Assembly (NCBI GenBank): GCA_028564925.1
Contig: CM053032.1
Coordinates: 115,988,990-116,052,989 of the forward strand
Length of the DNA: 64,000 nucleotides
DNA from: Lithobates sylvaticus
Taxonomy: Eukaryota; Chordata; Amphibia; Anura; Ranidae
Reading direction: 5' to 3'
The notes under the pieces were generated by a model. The model ran no database searches. It was given only the letters and a program-made list of their open reading frames with translations, and was not told the DNA's origin. The translations under genes were made by a program, and so were the position numbers. Below are positions 23,401-33,354 of the stretch, piece by piece (positions within the stretch are counted from its first letter, which is position 1; each line of letters starts with the position of its first letter).

Positions 23401-23975
23401 GTAGTCCAATCGCGAGTATGTCCCGTGTACAGGGGAGAAGAAGGTGTAGTCTCGTGTTTTTAAGTGTGCCATCCTCCAGACATCTACTAGTTGATACTGG
23501 TGCATTCTCTGTTTTATAATTTTTAACATTGCTTTACTTGTCCCCTGTACCCGGGACTTACTGTCGACCGTTGGATCTATGCAGAAGTTCAGATCTCCCG
23601 CTAAGATCAAGTCACCAGCGTTAAAGTCCATAAGTCATTTCAGAATCTGTTTAAGATATCTAATGGGGTTTTGGTTTGGACTATAGATATTGGCCAGTGT
23701 GATTGTTTTCTCTCCTAGTCTATTACAGTAAATCTAATTGTTTTAGCAAAACCAATCGCCACTCCTTTGGCTCTTATGATGGGCGAATCCCCATAGTACC
23801 AGGTTGGGAAGTCATTAGAATAAAGTTTAACATTTGTTTCTTGGGAGATATGAGTCTCCTGCAAGAACACAATTCCCGCTTTATATTGCCTAAGCTCTTC
23901 TAAAATTTTATATCTCTTTGTGGGGGCATTCACGCCTCTTACATTATAAGTTAGTATATTTATTTTGTTCTTCAA
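20484..23975 (-). pseudogene. L1-B ORF2 (endonuclease and reverse transcriptase)
   Basis: ORF2 starts MKNKINILTYNVRGVNAPTK at 23,975. Endonuclease motifs: FLQETHIS (catalytic Glu), LAGDLNF near 23,600 (canonical GDFN), SDHSPVTMRM near 23,330. Reverse transcriptase: GKSPGPDGFTILYFKKF near 22,570, SNYRPIALLNADVKLYA near 22,400, LLSIDAEKAFDRVDWG near 22,200, NGTRQGCPLSPLLFVL near 22,020, FADDVLFF near 21,890. The Cys region CWRGCKEVGTMAHIWWDCP lies near 20,600. Breaks include a frame change near 23,640-23,715, a TAG (Gln codon decay) at about 22,308 after LIHPD, and stops near 21,300 and 21,050. Its last 85 codons sit at 9,546-9,802. Confidence 0.88.
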
Positions 23976-23999
23976 GAGGGACCTGGCTCTTTCCTCTCT

Positions 24000-24629
24000 T
24001 ACTTTATTGGGAGTATTATTTTACTTTCTCTTCCATCTGTTTCCCTCCCTCCTTTCCCGTCTTCCTTCCTTGGCAGGCAACTCTCACTTGCCTCTGGGGT
24101 TATGTTCATTTTAATAGTAGTTTGTGGGTCTTTAGTGGAAGTTATCTTTTTCCTAAATGGAACCTGCCCTGGTAACCCTCCCTTCCTTCCTATTCACCCC
24201 TCCACCCCTCCCCCCTCCCCATCCCCCCTCTCCTCCACCCCCTTGGCCACGTTCTGGCCCGAGACAGCCCTGTGGGAGTTCTACCCTCTCCCATCTGGGC
24301 ATCTCCTTCCTTGGGGTGACGCTCTGACCATGCCCGCCGCCTCGCACCCCTAACCTCCTTGTATCAGGGGGGCAGTGGTGGTTTTCCTGAGCAGAAGAAA
24401 GATCCCCGTACTTTTAAATAAGACATTTGTTAGTCCCCAGTCCCCCCCCTCCTCCGCCCCTCTTATCCCCCCGCTTCTCTCCCCGCTCCCCTCCCCCCTT
24501 CTGTGTCATTACAAATCTTTCTACTTTTCTCTCTTACCTTCTCTTACACATTCATCTACCCCCCCTACCCTCCCAGCCCCACCTCTCTTCAGAAGTCTTG
24601 TTTTATTTAAGACCTAGGTAATCCTTCTC
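24000..24629 (-). other. L1-B inter-ORF spacer, G-rich on the sense strand
   Basis: About 0.65 kb between ORF1 and ORF2. The plus strand is strongly pyrimidine-biased (repeated CCCTCC and CCCCTCC runs), so the L1 sense strand carries many G3-G5 runs. L1-C has the same kind of tract at 14,660-14,780. No reading frame here resembles a protein. Confidence 0.6.
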
Positions 24630-25619
24630 CTACGCTTGTCGGGTCTCCCTCCCCCACCCTGGTAATATAGGAGGCCGTAGGCCCAGCTGGTTACAAAATT
24701 CATTTATTTCTTCAGGGAATCGTAGTGTCCTTGATCTTCCGTCTTTAATGCCTATTAGGCATGCAGGGAATCCCCAGTTATATTTAATATTTTGTGCACA
24801 CATTTGCTCCAGGAGGGGTTTTAATAGGCATCTTCTCGCCAGTGTCTCCGGGGCCAAGTCTGTGAAGATTTGTAGCTCTGCTCCTCCGTATCTTATGGGG
24901 GGCCCTCCTCGCAGTTTCGTCCATATTGCAGCTTTGTCTACATAAGATGAAAATCTTATGATTATATCTCTTGGTTTATCCTCTGCAATATTTTTAGGCT
25001 TTCTTAGTCTGTGTACTCTTTCGATCCTGAGGGCCTTTTCATCTCCTTTGTTTAAGAGGGGGTTAAAAATGGTATTCATCGTTTTCGCCAGGTCTTCTCC
25101 TCTCTCCTCCGGGACTGCTCGGATTCATAGGTTTTGTCTGCGATTCCGGTTTTCTTGGTCCTCTAATTTGTATAACATTTTCCTCTGTTCCAATTGCATT
25201 TTTTTGACCGTAGCATTCAATTTGTGTACTTGCTGGGCCTGGTTATCGTTTTTTTCCTCAATCTCCTCTACCCGTTTTAGCAGATGTCCCATGTCGGTTT
25301 GCAGCGAAGATATTTCTGCCTTTATTACACTCATGAGTCTTAAGAACATTTCCATTATTTCAACTTTCGTAGGGGTTTGATCTGTTGTGGCCTTCCCTCC
25401 TGATGCGCCTTTCTCCATATTTATCTCTTTACTTTGATCCTGGAGTTCTCCTTTATTTTTCCCAGTGTCTTCGTCTTTTTCCTGTTGCGTTTCAGGTTGT
25501 TTCCCTGTTTTTGAGGCCTTAGGGCTTGCCACTTTAGACATATATTGCTTGATCGTGGAGGTGTTTAATTGCCCTTTTGATGTTTTATGTTCACTTCCTC
25601 TTGTTGTTCTTCCTGTCAT
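24630..25619 (-). pseudogene. L1-B ORF1 (coiled coil, RRM-like and C-terminal domains)
   Basis: An RNA-binding chaperone of the L1 type, about 329 codons long. The N-terminus is polar and Lys/Thr/Gln-rich; a coiled coil follows (roughly residues 85-155, SLQTDMGHLLKRVEEIEEK and on). Then come an RRM-like segment and the C-terminal domain, with RIERVHRLRKPKNIAEDKP and PRDIIIRFSSY. One in-frame TGA lies where family members have Arg (RRQNL*IRAVPEE, near 25,127), a likely CpG decay of CGA. Otherwise the frame is open, so this copy is fairly young. A pyrimidine-rich spacer separates it from ORF2. Confidence 0.85.
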
Positions 25620-27262
25620 GCTATTTTTTTTGTCTTTATTTTTCTTTCTAAATTTTTTACCCAGTTTTGTGTTTTGTAATTTACTCTTCTTATCCCTTCT
25701 TGATTATGTGTAGGGTTTACACGAGCAAGGGTTTAAAGATTTTCTGGCCCCGACCCGTTTACACTCGCTAGATGCTGGTGATGTGGTATGGCCGTCCACC
25801 GATTTTGGGGTTGCTAAGGGCTCTTACAGACCTTTATAGTTAGTGTCCGCTGGGAGAGACCTCTCTTCCCTTATTTTTTTCCCCTTTTTTTTCCTTTTAT
25901 GCAATAGCTGGTAAACGTTAAATATTTTTTTAAACAATGGTAACAGTTCACATATATTCACTCATGTTCTACTGTGCAGTCAGTAAGTTGGTAATGCGTT
26001 AGATTCACAGATGGTTCAAGTGCGGTTCATAACCAACTTGTCTTCGCATACCCCAGTATCAGCTGGGCCTTAAACCTGCCTTCGCCCGCCCGGCTGGATT
26101 TGTAATGTTGTCCCGGTGTAGAACCACCCCACCGTTCACAGCTTATGTCCCATGTGCAACAGTTCTAGTGGGTGTTAGGGGGTGCTGTGAGTTAAGGAGA
26201 GGGGGCCCAGTTTTTTATACCCGTATGTCCGCTTTCTCCGTCCGGTAATTTTCTTATGAGTCTCGCATTTAGACGGCTCAGATTAAAGTTCCCTCCTATA
26301 AGGTGATGTTTGTGGGTATGGGTCCAGTGCTGTCAAATCTCTGTCCCTGCTCTTTCTCTCTTCCTCCCCCTTTTTTTTTTTCCTTCCTTTTCTCCTTCTT
26401 TTCCTTTTCTTTTCTTTTCTCCCTTTCCTCTTTCTCACTTCCCTTCCTAGACTCCCTTGGACTCTTCTCGAAGTGCCTCTCGCCTTTAGGTTTCTTAGAC
26501 CAGCAGGGAGTGGGGGAGGGGTAGAGGACCTGGGCCCAGAAAACAAAAATTATAGGCTGGAAGGAAAAAGAAAAAAAAAAAGTTAATTTTCTATGCCGGG
26601 AGTTTAAGACCTGGCTGTATACAGACTTCTGTACGCATTCGCCTGGCAGTTCGTTGATAAGTCACCGCTTGACACTGCTTAATCTGGTATTGCTGGTATT
26701 TTGGTTTATGCTAGGGAGTTTCACAGTAACATTGTTGTCAAACACTCACAGTCCTTATTGACCTTAGTAAACGCTTTACAGGGAGGGGAAAAAAGACACA
26801 ATGGAAACAGCCTCTTCAAAGCTTTCTAAGGTACTTCACCAGTCTCTTATGCAAGCAAATATACTTTTGTGATATCAGCATATTATTTAAATACAGTAAT
26901 CCTAGTTGTCCTTGGCTCAAGCCTTCTCCGTAACACCTCTGGCCTCAGCGCTTAGAGAGAGGTGAAAAAAGACAAAGAAACAACAAAAAAAAAGCCTCTT
27001 CACAGCGAGCATTTCACAAGTCCATTATGCAATTCTTTTGTGAGCAGTGAATCATATCAACCTATCAGCATACCAGCAAATATATTTATGAGCAACAATC
27101 CTAGATATCCTTAATTTGTGAAGCTGGGAAAAAAAAAACAAAGCACCAGCATTTAAACGTGATTCAGCGCACTGTCTTTTTGTCCTGGTATTAGTGTCTG
27201 TTTTGCAGTAACTCGCGCCTTCTCCGTGAGACTTCTGGCCTCCGCGCTTCAAAAGAAAAAAA
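25620..27262 (-). promoter_or_regulatory. L1-B 5' UTR with tandem monomer-like repeats
   Basis: This is 1.6 kb upstream of ORF1. At least two imperfect tandem units lie next to the 5' end: the block CCTTCTCCGTAACACCTCTGGCCTC near 26,924 recurs as CCTTCTCCGTGAGACTTCTGGCCTC near 27,217, and GCCTCTTCAAAG near 26,810 recurs as GCCTCTTCACAG near 26,994. A CT-rich tract at 26,330-26,450 makes spurious charged frames. By analogy with mouse L1 the units may be promoter monomers; that is inference. Confidence 0.6.
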
Positions 27263-27274
27263 GGACGGTGTCCG

Positions 27275-29957
27275 GTTTTAACATGATGCCCATGGCTTCC
27301 GATTTTGTAAAGTTGATTTTCAATTTGGAGATCGCTCCATAAGTATCGAATTCCTTAAGAAGGTTAGGAATTGATACTGTCGGGTTTGTCAATGTGAACA
27401 TCATGTCGTCGGCATGTGCATATATTTTGTGCCGAGTGTCTCCTACTGTCACGCCCAGGATGTCTGGATTTCTTCTTATAGTGGATAAGGAATGGTTCTA
27501 AGGATAGAGCAAACAGGAGAGGGGATAGGGGGCAACCCTGTCTTGTCCCGTTTTTTATACAAAAGGGTTCCGATAGGAACCCCTTCGCTTTAACTTGAGC
27601 AGATGGAGTAAAGTATATCCCAGCTATCTGACTGAGCATCACCTCCCCAAGACCAACATGTCTCAACACCGAGAACATAAACGTCCAACTCACCCTGTAG
27701 AATGCCTTTTCGGCATCAGTGTTTAAAAAGACACTTGGGGTGTTCGTGGATTGTGCAATGTGTAATAGATTTAGTACTTTCATCGTGTTGTCCTTCGCCT
27801 CTCTAGAGGGGACAAAACCGACCTGATCTAAATGGATCAGCTGTTGGAGGTGGTGCACCAGTCGGGTTGCTATTATTTTAGTTAGCAGTTTAAGATCCAC
27901 GTTTAAAAGAGATATTGGCCTGTAACTGCCGCAGGATGTAGGATCTTTACCATCTTTATGTATTACAGAGATGTGAGCCCACAATGTGTCTTTTGTAAGT
28001 GTCCCCCCTGTGCCAACCTTGTTATAGAAATTGACCATATGGGGGCCTATTATCGGTAGAAGTGTTCTGTAATATTGAAGAGTATAACCATCCGGACCCG
28101 GGGCTTTCCCTGGTTTCATCGCCCTAACGGCCTGCTGAAGTTCCTCCATAGTGATGGGGAAGTCTAATTCTTCTCGGGTTTCAGAAGAGATACAGGGTAT
28201 CTGAGATGATGCAAGATATGCGTCTATTGTTGTTTGGGGAGGGAGAGTTTGTTGTAAGTTGTATAGGTGTGAGTAAAAGTTTTTAAATTCCTGTGAGATT
28301 TGGTTTGGGAGTGTCACTTTTTGGCCACTAGTTTTAATAATATGGGGTATATATGTTAAAAGCCTATGGTCTCTCACCATGTTCGCTAAGGCTACTTTCA
28401 CACTGGAGCGGTGGGGGCGCTGGCGGTAAAGCGGCGCTATATTTAGCGCCGCTTTACCGGCGTTTTAGCGGCGCATTGCGGCCGCTCGCGGGGTGTTTTT
28501 TACCCCCCGCGAGCGGCCGAAAAAGGGTCAATACCGCCCGCAAACCGCCGCTATTGCAGCGTTTTGCGGGCGGGTTCGGCGCGCTCCCCCATTGTTTTCA
28601 ATGGGACCGGGCGCTATAGGAGCGGTAAATATACCGCTCCTATAGCGAGCCAAAGATGCGGCTTGCAGGACATTTTTGAGCGTCCTGCAAGCGCACCGCT
28701 TCAGTGTGAAAGCCCTCGGGCTTTCACACTGAAGGAACAGCAACAGCTGTTTCGGGTCGGTTTGCAGGCGCTATTCTTAGCGCAATAGCGCTTGCAAACC
28801 GCCCCAGTGTGAAAGGGGCCTAATAGTTTCCCGCACTTATCTCCTGACTCATAGCCCGTCTTACGACAAATTTGAATGGCAGCTTTCACCTTGTATTGTA
28901 ACAGATCTGTTATCTGAGTGCGTATGAGCATTAGCTCAGACTCAGAAGCGGGGGATGAGGCATGTTTGTGTCTGGCTTCAGCTATTGACAGTTTCCTCAA
29001 AAGCTGGGATAGTTGTTCATTGCGTTCTCGTTTGATTCGAGAGTCATGTTTTATAAGGACCCCTCTTATCACCTCTTTGTGGGCTTCTTATAATATACCC
29101 GGGTCACATTCTGATACATTATTCATTTGGAAGTAAAAGTTTAGCTCCCTTGTTACGTCTGTCAGTACCTCTGGGACCTGTAATAAGCTTTTGTTCAAAC
29201 GCCAAAAGCGGTGTCTTTGTGATGTTGTCTGGGATAGTGCGTAGATCAGAAAGATCGGTGGGTGATCCGACCATGTTATATTCCCGATTTCAGTGTCTCG
29301 TACTGCGTGCAGTTGCGTGTGAGGGATCAGAAAAAAGTAAATTCTGGTGTATGTTTTATGTGGGTTTGAGTAAAATGTGTAATCTCATTCTCCGGTGTGT
29401 TGGAGTCGCCACACATCTATTAATTGTGCTCTATGTATGGCTTGGGCAATACGTTTTAATGGGCCTGTCGGTATGGAAGAGGTACCTGTTGAAGTATCTA
29501 CCGACGGAATTAGGGGAACATTGAAGTCACCCCCAAGATTCAGCTGTCCTGCCTCGAAGTCTAGTAACTTTACCATTACTCCTGCAATGAAGGGGTCTTG
29601 GTGTTCGTTGGGGGCATATATGTTCGCCAAGGTCACCTGGGCGTCGCCCAGTTGTCCCTTGACGAAGAGATAACGACCCGTCGGGTCAATCAGAGAATCC
29701 TGACCTGTCCAGTGAAGTCTACCAGACATCAAAATGGATACTCCTCTCGACTTAGCTGATGAATTCATAGAATGGTATGTTATGGGATAAAATCTATTTT
29801 GGAGAAGAGGGAATTCGTCATCTCTAAAATGTGTCTCTTGGATGAAGGCAATGTCGGTGTGAGATCTCTTTAAGTCGTTTAGCAGCATGCGTCTCTTCTG
29901 GGGTATATTTAGTCCCCTAGCACTGGGAGACATTATTTTGATATCATCCATTGCCAT
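27275..29957 (-). pseudogene. L1-A ORF2, endonuclease and reverse transcriptase N-terminus
   Basis: ORF2 starts near 29,957 with an APE-type endonuclease: ARGLNIPQKRRMLL, then FIQETHF (catalytic Glu) and GGDFNVP near 29,520. A degraded linker follows, then the reverse transcriptase: GKAPGPDGYTLQYY near 28,110, SYRPISLLNVDLKL near 27,910, FLNTDAEKAFYRV near 27,710, GTRQGCPLSPLLFALS near 27,530. The catalytic motif is AHADD in place of the usual AFADD, near 27,420. A Harbinger MITE splits it inside GKLLA|NMVRD. There are at least four coding breaks. Confidence 0.85.
28390..28820. mobile_element. Harbinger-type MITE, 431 bp, TAA duplication
   Basis: It has inverted ends GGCTACTTTCACACTGGAGCGG and CCGCCCCAGTGTGAAAGGGGCC, with TAA directly repeated at 28,387-28,389 and 28,821-28,823. 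The body is GC-rich and full of nested palindromes (for example GCGGCCGCTCGCGGGG against its mirror). A TTA/TAA 3-bp duplication fits PIF/Harbinger. It interrupts L1-A ORF2 cleanly. Confidence 0.88.
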
Positions 29958-31609
29958 AGCTTGTGTGGAGCAGGGAGGGGAGGAGAGGGGGGGTAAGAGT
30001 TAGAGACAGGGTGAGTAGCTAAAAATAAAGGGGGGGAGAGAAAAAGACAGAGAAAGAAAAGGGAGGGGGGGAGTTAAGGAGATAAGTGGAGGTAGAAAGA
30101 GCAGGGTTAACCGCTTTTCAGTCTAAAGTAAACTTACAGGTGTGCTCTGCTCCAAGGGGGTAGAAAAAGCAAAAGAAAAAATTAAACCCCCCGGAAGGTG
30201 CACTTTCCTACATGGGGGAGGGGTAGGACCAGGTCCATAAAGTGAGGTCCCGGTTCTCCCATCCACTCCAGCTAGTGCTTCATAACAGCACAACAACACA
30301 TTGTAACTTCATGTCTCGATTTTCAGAACACACTTAATTTAGAAAATAGCAGTAGGTTGTTAAGGGTCCGCTCACAGTCCTTTTGTATGGCAAACTCGAA
30401 AATTTATTTTTTGGGTCCTGATAACAATCGTATGGATCGAGCGGTGTTATTTGACAAACTAGCAGACCAAGTCCACGTTGATATATCGTAAAAGAAGCAT
30501 ATTTCGTCTCCACCAGCTCGCTGAGTTTGGAGCTAAGCTAGAGGGAGCTAACTGGTGTAGGACTGTGAGCGGGGCTCCACCACCTTTCTGCAGATTCACA
30601 GCATCAAAACCAGAACAAAAAGACACTCAATCAAGAAAATAAAGAGATAACAAAAACCATAAACTACGCACATTTCTTTCTCTTCTATTGAGTAAAGGTA
30701 TCTCGTATCCCCTCCATCACGCATCCAGATCCCTCCTGGGGGGAGTTTCCTCACCTTTGTCTTATAAACTTTTAGGTATTTAGTTGCTCATGCTATTAGT
30801 GTCCAGGCAGTCCGTGAGCCTTGTGAGGAGGGGGTGTACATCCCCTTAAGAATAAATGTCACTCCTCGTTTCATATAGGACTGTGTGCAGAATGTCTTTC
30901 AGGCCAGTGTGACAAACGGTGTGCCCAATTCAAATGTAGGGGGGTAGTCTGTCTTGCTAATCCTTTGTCAGGTTCAGGCGACAGTGTGGGGCAAGGGGGA
31001 GGGGTGCAGGCTGATGAGCTCTCTCCCGCTTTTACTATAGTTATCAATGTTTGTATCTTTTAAGCAAGAGTCTTACATATGATCTTGGTCCCCCCTTCTG
31101 TTTGCCGGGGTAAGAAGGTTCAGTCTGTTAGAAGGGAGGGTTGCAGTATAAGAGGTTGTTCCATCACCCCACCCCAGCCCCCTGTTCCTAAACAGACAGG
31201 TCAATGCGCTGTGCTGAGGGGCCATTATAGTCTCGATGCTGGGAGGTAGCTCATGGTGCATGGGGTGAGAAAGATGTGCTTAGCGTGTGTGTTTGTATTA
31301 GGACTCACGTGTCTCCTCATTTTTCTCCTGGCTAGATCAACTCACCGTCTCTCTCTCCCGCTCTGCACGTGTGTTCGCCATCTTGTACTCAGGGGAGTTC
31401 ATCTGTGAGAGCCGAAATAGGCATTGAAGCTCACCCACCGACGGCGTAGGGGGAGAGGATTTGGTCGCCTAGTTGTTCCTCTTATTAGTCATTTTCCTCA
31501 TGGAGTTCATAGTTTGCAATATATCGAGCTGATACAGCTGGGGTACAGAGAAGAAGTCTGGGAACTCGATAGACACACGTCTCTATCTGGCCATGTCCAG
31601 ACCACACCC
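29958..31609 (-). other. L1-A 5' region without recognisable ORF1
   Basis: About 1.65 kb of non-coding sequence between the ORF2 start and the 5' edge of L1-A. It has G-rich plus-strand runs at 29,970-30,080 and an inverted motif (GGTCCGCTCACAGTCC at 30,366 against GGACTGTGAGCGGGGC near 30,560). I see no coiled-coil ORF1 in any frame, so ORF1 was lost or has decayed beyond recognition. Confidence 0.55.
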
Positions 31610-31619
31610 CCTGAATTCT

Positions 31620-32430
31620 TTTTATAAAGAGGTAAGTAAAACCTTGGACAGAGAGGTGGCTGTGGACGTAGTATACTTGGATTTTGCAAAAGTGTTTGAG
31701 ACCATTCCCCACACAAGGCTAATGTGTAAGGTAAAATTTACAGGCTTGGAAAGATCAGTTTGTAAATGGATAGAAAACTGGCTAAAAGACAGAATTCAGA
31801 GAATAGTGGTTAAAGGGTAAGTTCACCTTTACAGAAAAATCTGTAAGGTGAACTTACACAGGACCCCCACCTCGCCCCCACTGTCCCGCTGACATGCATG
31901 GCGGCGATCGCCCGTTCTGAGCCCCGCTATAGCCGCCTAGCGGCTCTGGGGCTTACAAAATCCAGGGGCTTAATCTCCTAAATGTACCCCATAAGGGGGG
32001 ACGTTTGGGAGCATTCTAATTGGTCGGCGCTCTCACATGGGCGGTGCAGACCAATCGGAACCCGCATACCCTATGCTCTCAGTGGGGAAGAAGAGAGTAT
32101 GCTGAGAGGATTTCTAAGCGCTGGTGCCGTGAGGCGGCTATACTGGGGCTCAGGACGGGTGATCACCGCCATGCAGGTCAGCGGGACAGGGGAAGGGCGA
32201 GGTGGGGGTCCTGTGTAAGTTCCCCTTACACTTTAATGATTCTTACTCTGAATGGTCTAATTACTGGTGTACCCCAAGGTTCAGTGTTGGGACCTGTATT
32301 TTTTTAATATCTTTATAAATGATATAGGGTCTGGGATTAAAAGTACCATTTCAGTCTTTGCAGATGACACCAACTTACAAGCCAACCTCAATGCACTGTT
32401 TAATTGGGCGACTATGTGGCAAATAAGGTT
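31620..32430 (+). pseudogene. CR1-type reverse transcriptase, central part
   Basis: The blocks are VVYLDFAKVFETIPH (canonical YLDFAKAFDTVPH), then WIENWLKDRIQRIVVKG up to about 31,818. After the MITE come GVPQGSVLGP near 32,275 and VFADDTNL near 32,360, the catalytic motif region. Stops and frame changes interrupt it after GPVFF. The thumb and 3' end are lost where a piggyBac-type element begins at 32,434. Confidence 0.85.
31814..32232. mobile_element. piggyBac-type MITE, 419 bp, TTAA duplication
   Basis: The termini AGGGTAAGTTCACC and GGGGAACTTACACT are inverted, and the sequence folds on itself over most of its length (left ACAGGACCCCCACCTCGCCC mirrors the right end). TTAA flanks both sides (31,810-31,813 and 32,233-32,236). 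It interrupts the CR1 reverse transcriptase between QRIVVKG and the GVPQGS block. No coding capacity. Confidence 0.88.
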
Positions 32431-32433
32431 TAA

Positions 32434-33354
32434 CCACTTTAGCCCCGGAAGATTAGGCTGCTTAAAGCGGAAAACCACCCTAAAGTGGAACTTCCGCTTT
32501 TCGGAACCCTCCCCCCCTCCGGTGTCACATTTGGCACCTTTCAGGGGGTAGGGGGTGCCTGTCTAAGACAGGTATCTGCACCCACTTCCGGGCATAAACA
32601 CCCACAGGAGTTTACGTCACTTCCTGTCCCGGCGCGCTGTCTGCCGGGACACACACGTGTCCCGGCAGACAGCGCAGAAGATTCTCATTGCGCCGCGCGA
32701 CTCGCGCATGTGCAGTAGGGAACCGGGAAGTGAAGCCGCAAAGGCGACACTTCCTGATTCCCTCACCGAGAATGGCGCCGGCAACAGCAGAGAGCCGAGC
32801 GATTGATCGGCCTCTGCTGCCGACATCGCTGGAACTGGGAGACAGGTAAGTGTCCATTTATTAAAAGTCAGCAGCTGCAGTATTTGTAGCTGCTGGCTTT
32901 TAAAAAAAAAATTTGCAGGTACAATACCTCTTTAATGACCGGAGCACTTTTTACAATTTGGCACTGCGCTGCTTTAACTGGTAATTGCGCGGTCATGCAA
33001 TGCTGTACCCAAACAAAATTTGCGTCCTTTTTTTCCCACAAATAGAGCTTTCTTCCGATGGTATTTGATTGCTTTTGCAATTTTTTTTTTGCTGATATAA
33101 ACGGAAAAAGTCTGAAAATGTTGAAAAAATAAAGATATTTTCTACTTTTTGTTATAACAAAAATAAAAATCTAATAAACTAAATTTTAGTCATATATTTA
33201 GGCCAAAATGTATTCAGCCACGTGTCTTTGGTAAAAAAAAAAATGTCAAAAAGCGTATATTTATTGGTTTGCAGCTTTTAGTTTGACTGTTTATCTAATT
33301 TCTTGAGATGCTAAAATGGCAGGGCAGTACAACCCCCCCCCCCCCCAAAGTACC
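32434..33354. mobile_element. piggyBac-type non-autonomous element, right end lost
   Basis: It begins after TTAA (32,430-32,433) with CCACTTTAGCCCCGG, the inverted equivalent of the end of the element at 43,630-44,544 (CGGGGCTGAAGTGG then TTAA). The two also share the interior (GGCACTGCG..GCTTTAACTG, CCCACAAATAGAGCTTT). A second element is inserted at 32,466-32,931. The right end is not present before the gypsy-type LTR at 33,355. Confidence 0.72.
32466..32931. mobile_element. piggyBac-type MITE, 466 bp, nested
   Basis: TTAA at 32,462-32,465 and 32,932-32,935 flank it. It starts AGCGGAAAACCACC and ends GGTACAATACCTCT. The host sequence reads through as GGCTGC-TTAA-TGACCGG once it is removed. 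Interior palindrome: GTCTGCCGGGACACACACGT and its mirror near 32,640-32,670. Confidence 0.78.

Larger units (their letters stand above)
9326..27262 (-). mobile_element. L1-B: near full-length L1 with ORF1, ORF2 and 5' repeats
   Basis: Minus-strand L1 with a poly-T (A tail) at 9,326, inserted in L1-A with the duplication GGACG[C/G]TGTCCG. The 3' UTR and the last ORF2 codons are at 9,326-9,816. The rest resumes at 20,470 after a Penelope-like insertion flanked by the 14-bp repeat CAACTCCATGGAAC (9,803-9,816 and 20,470-20,483). ORF2 spans to 23,975, ORF1 is 24,630-25,619, and the 5' UTR with tandem monomer-like repeats reaches 27,262. It is the most complete LINE in the window. Confidence 0.9.
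7371..31609 (-). mobile_element. L1-A: L1 LINE, nested host of later insertions
   Basis: Minus-strand L1 whose A tail appears as poly-T at 7,371. Its parts are the 3' UTR and ORF2 C-terminus at 7,376-9,325, and the rest of ORF2 plus the 5' region at 27,263-31,609. It is flanked by the 14-bp duplication CCTGAATTCTTTTT in the CR1 host. L1-B is inserted inside its reverse transcriptase, marked by a 12-bp duplication GGACG[C/G]TGTCCG (9,314-9,325 and 27,263-27,274). A Harbinger MITE interrupts ORF2 at 28,390-28,820. I see no ORF1 in its 1.65 kb 5' region. Confidence 0.88.
7010..32430 (+). mobile_element. CR1-type LINE split by a 24-kb nested insertion
   Basis: Two pieces of one non-LTR retrotransposon lie in the same orientation: 7,010-7,375 and 31,610-32,430. 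The first ends in a block like DRSCQINLNS and the second opens with SKTLDREVAVDVVYLDFAK, the expected continuation. The 14-bp sequence CCTGAATTCTTTTT occurs at both edges (7,362-7,375 and 31,610-31,623), the target duplication of the inserted L1-A. The second piece is itself cut by a piggyBac-type MITE (31,814-32,232). Both LINE ends are missing. Confidence 0.85.

Noticed and set aside
26283-26546. Lys/Arg/Glu-rich frame
   Set aside because: It is the antisense of a CT-rich tract in the L1-B 5' UTR.
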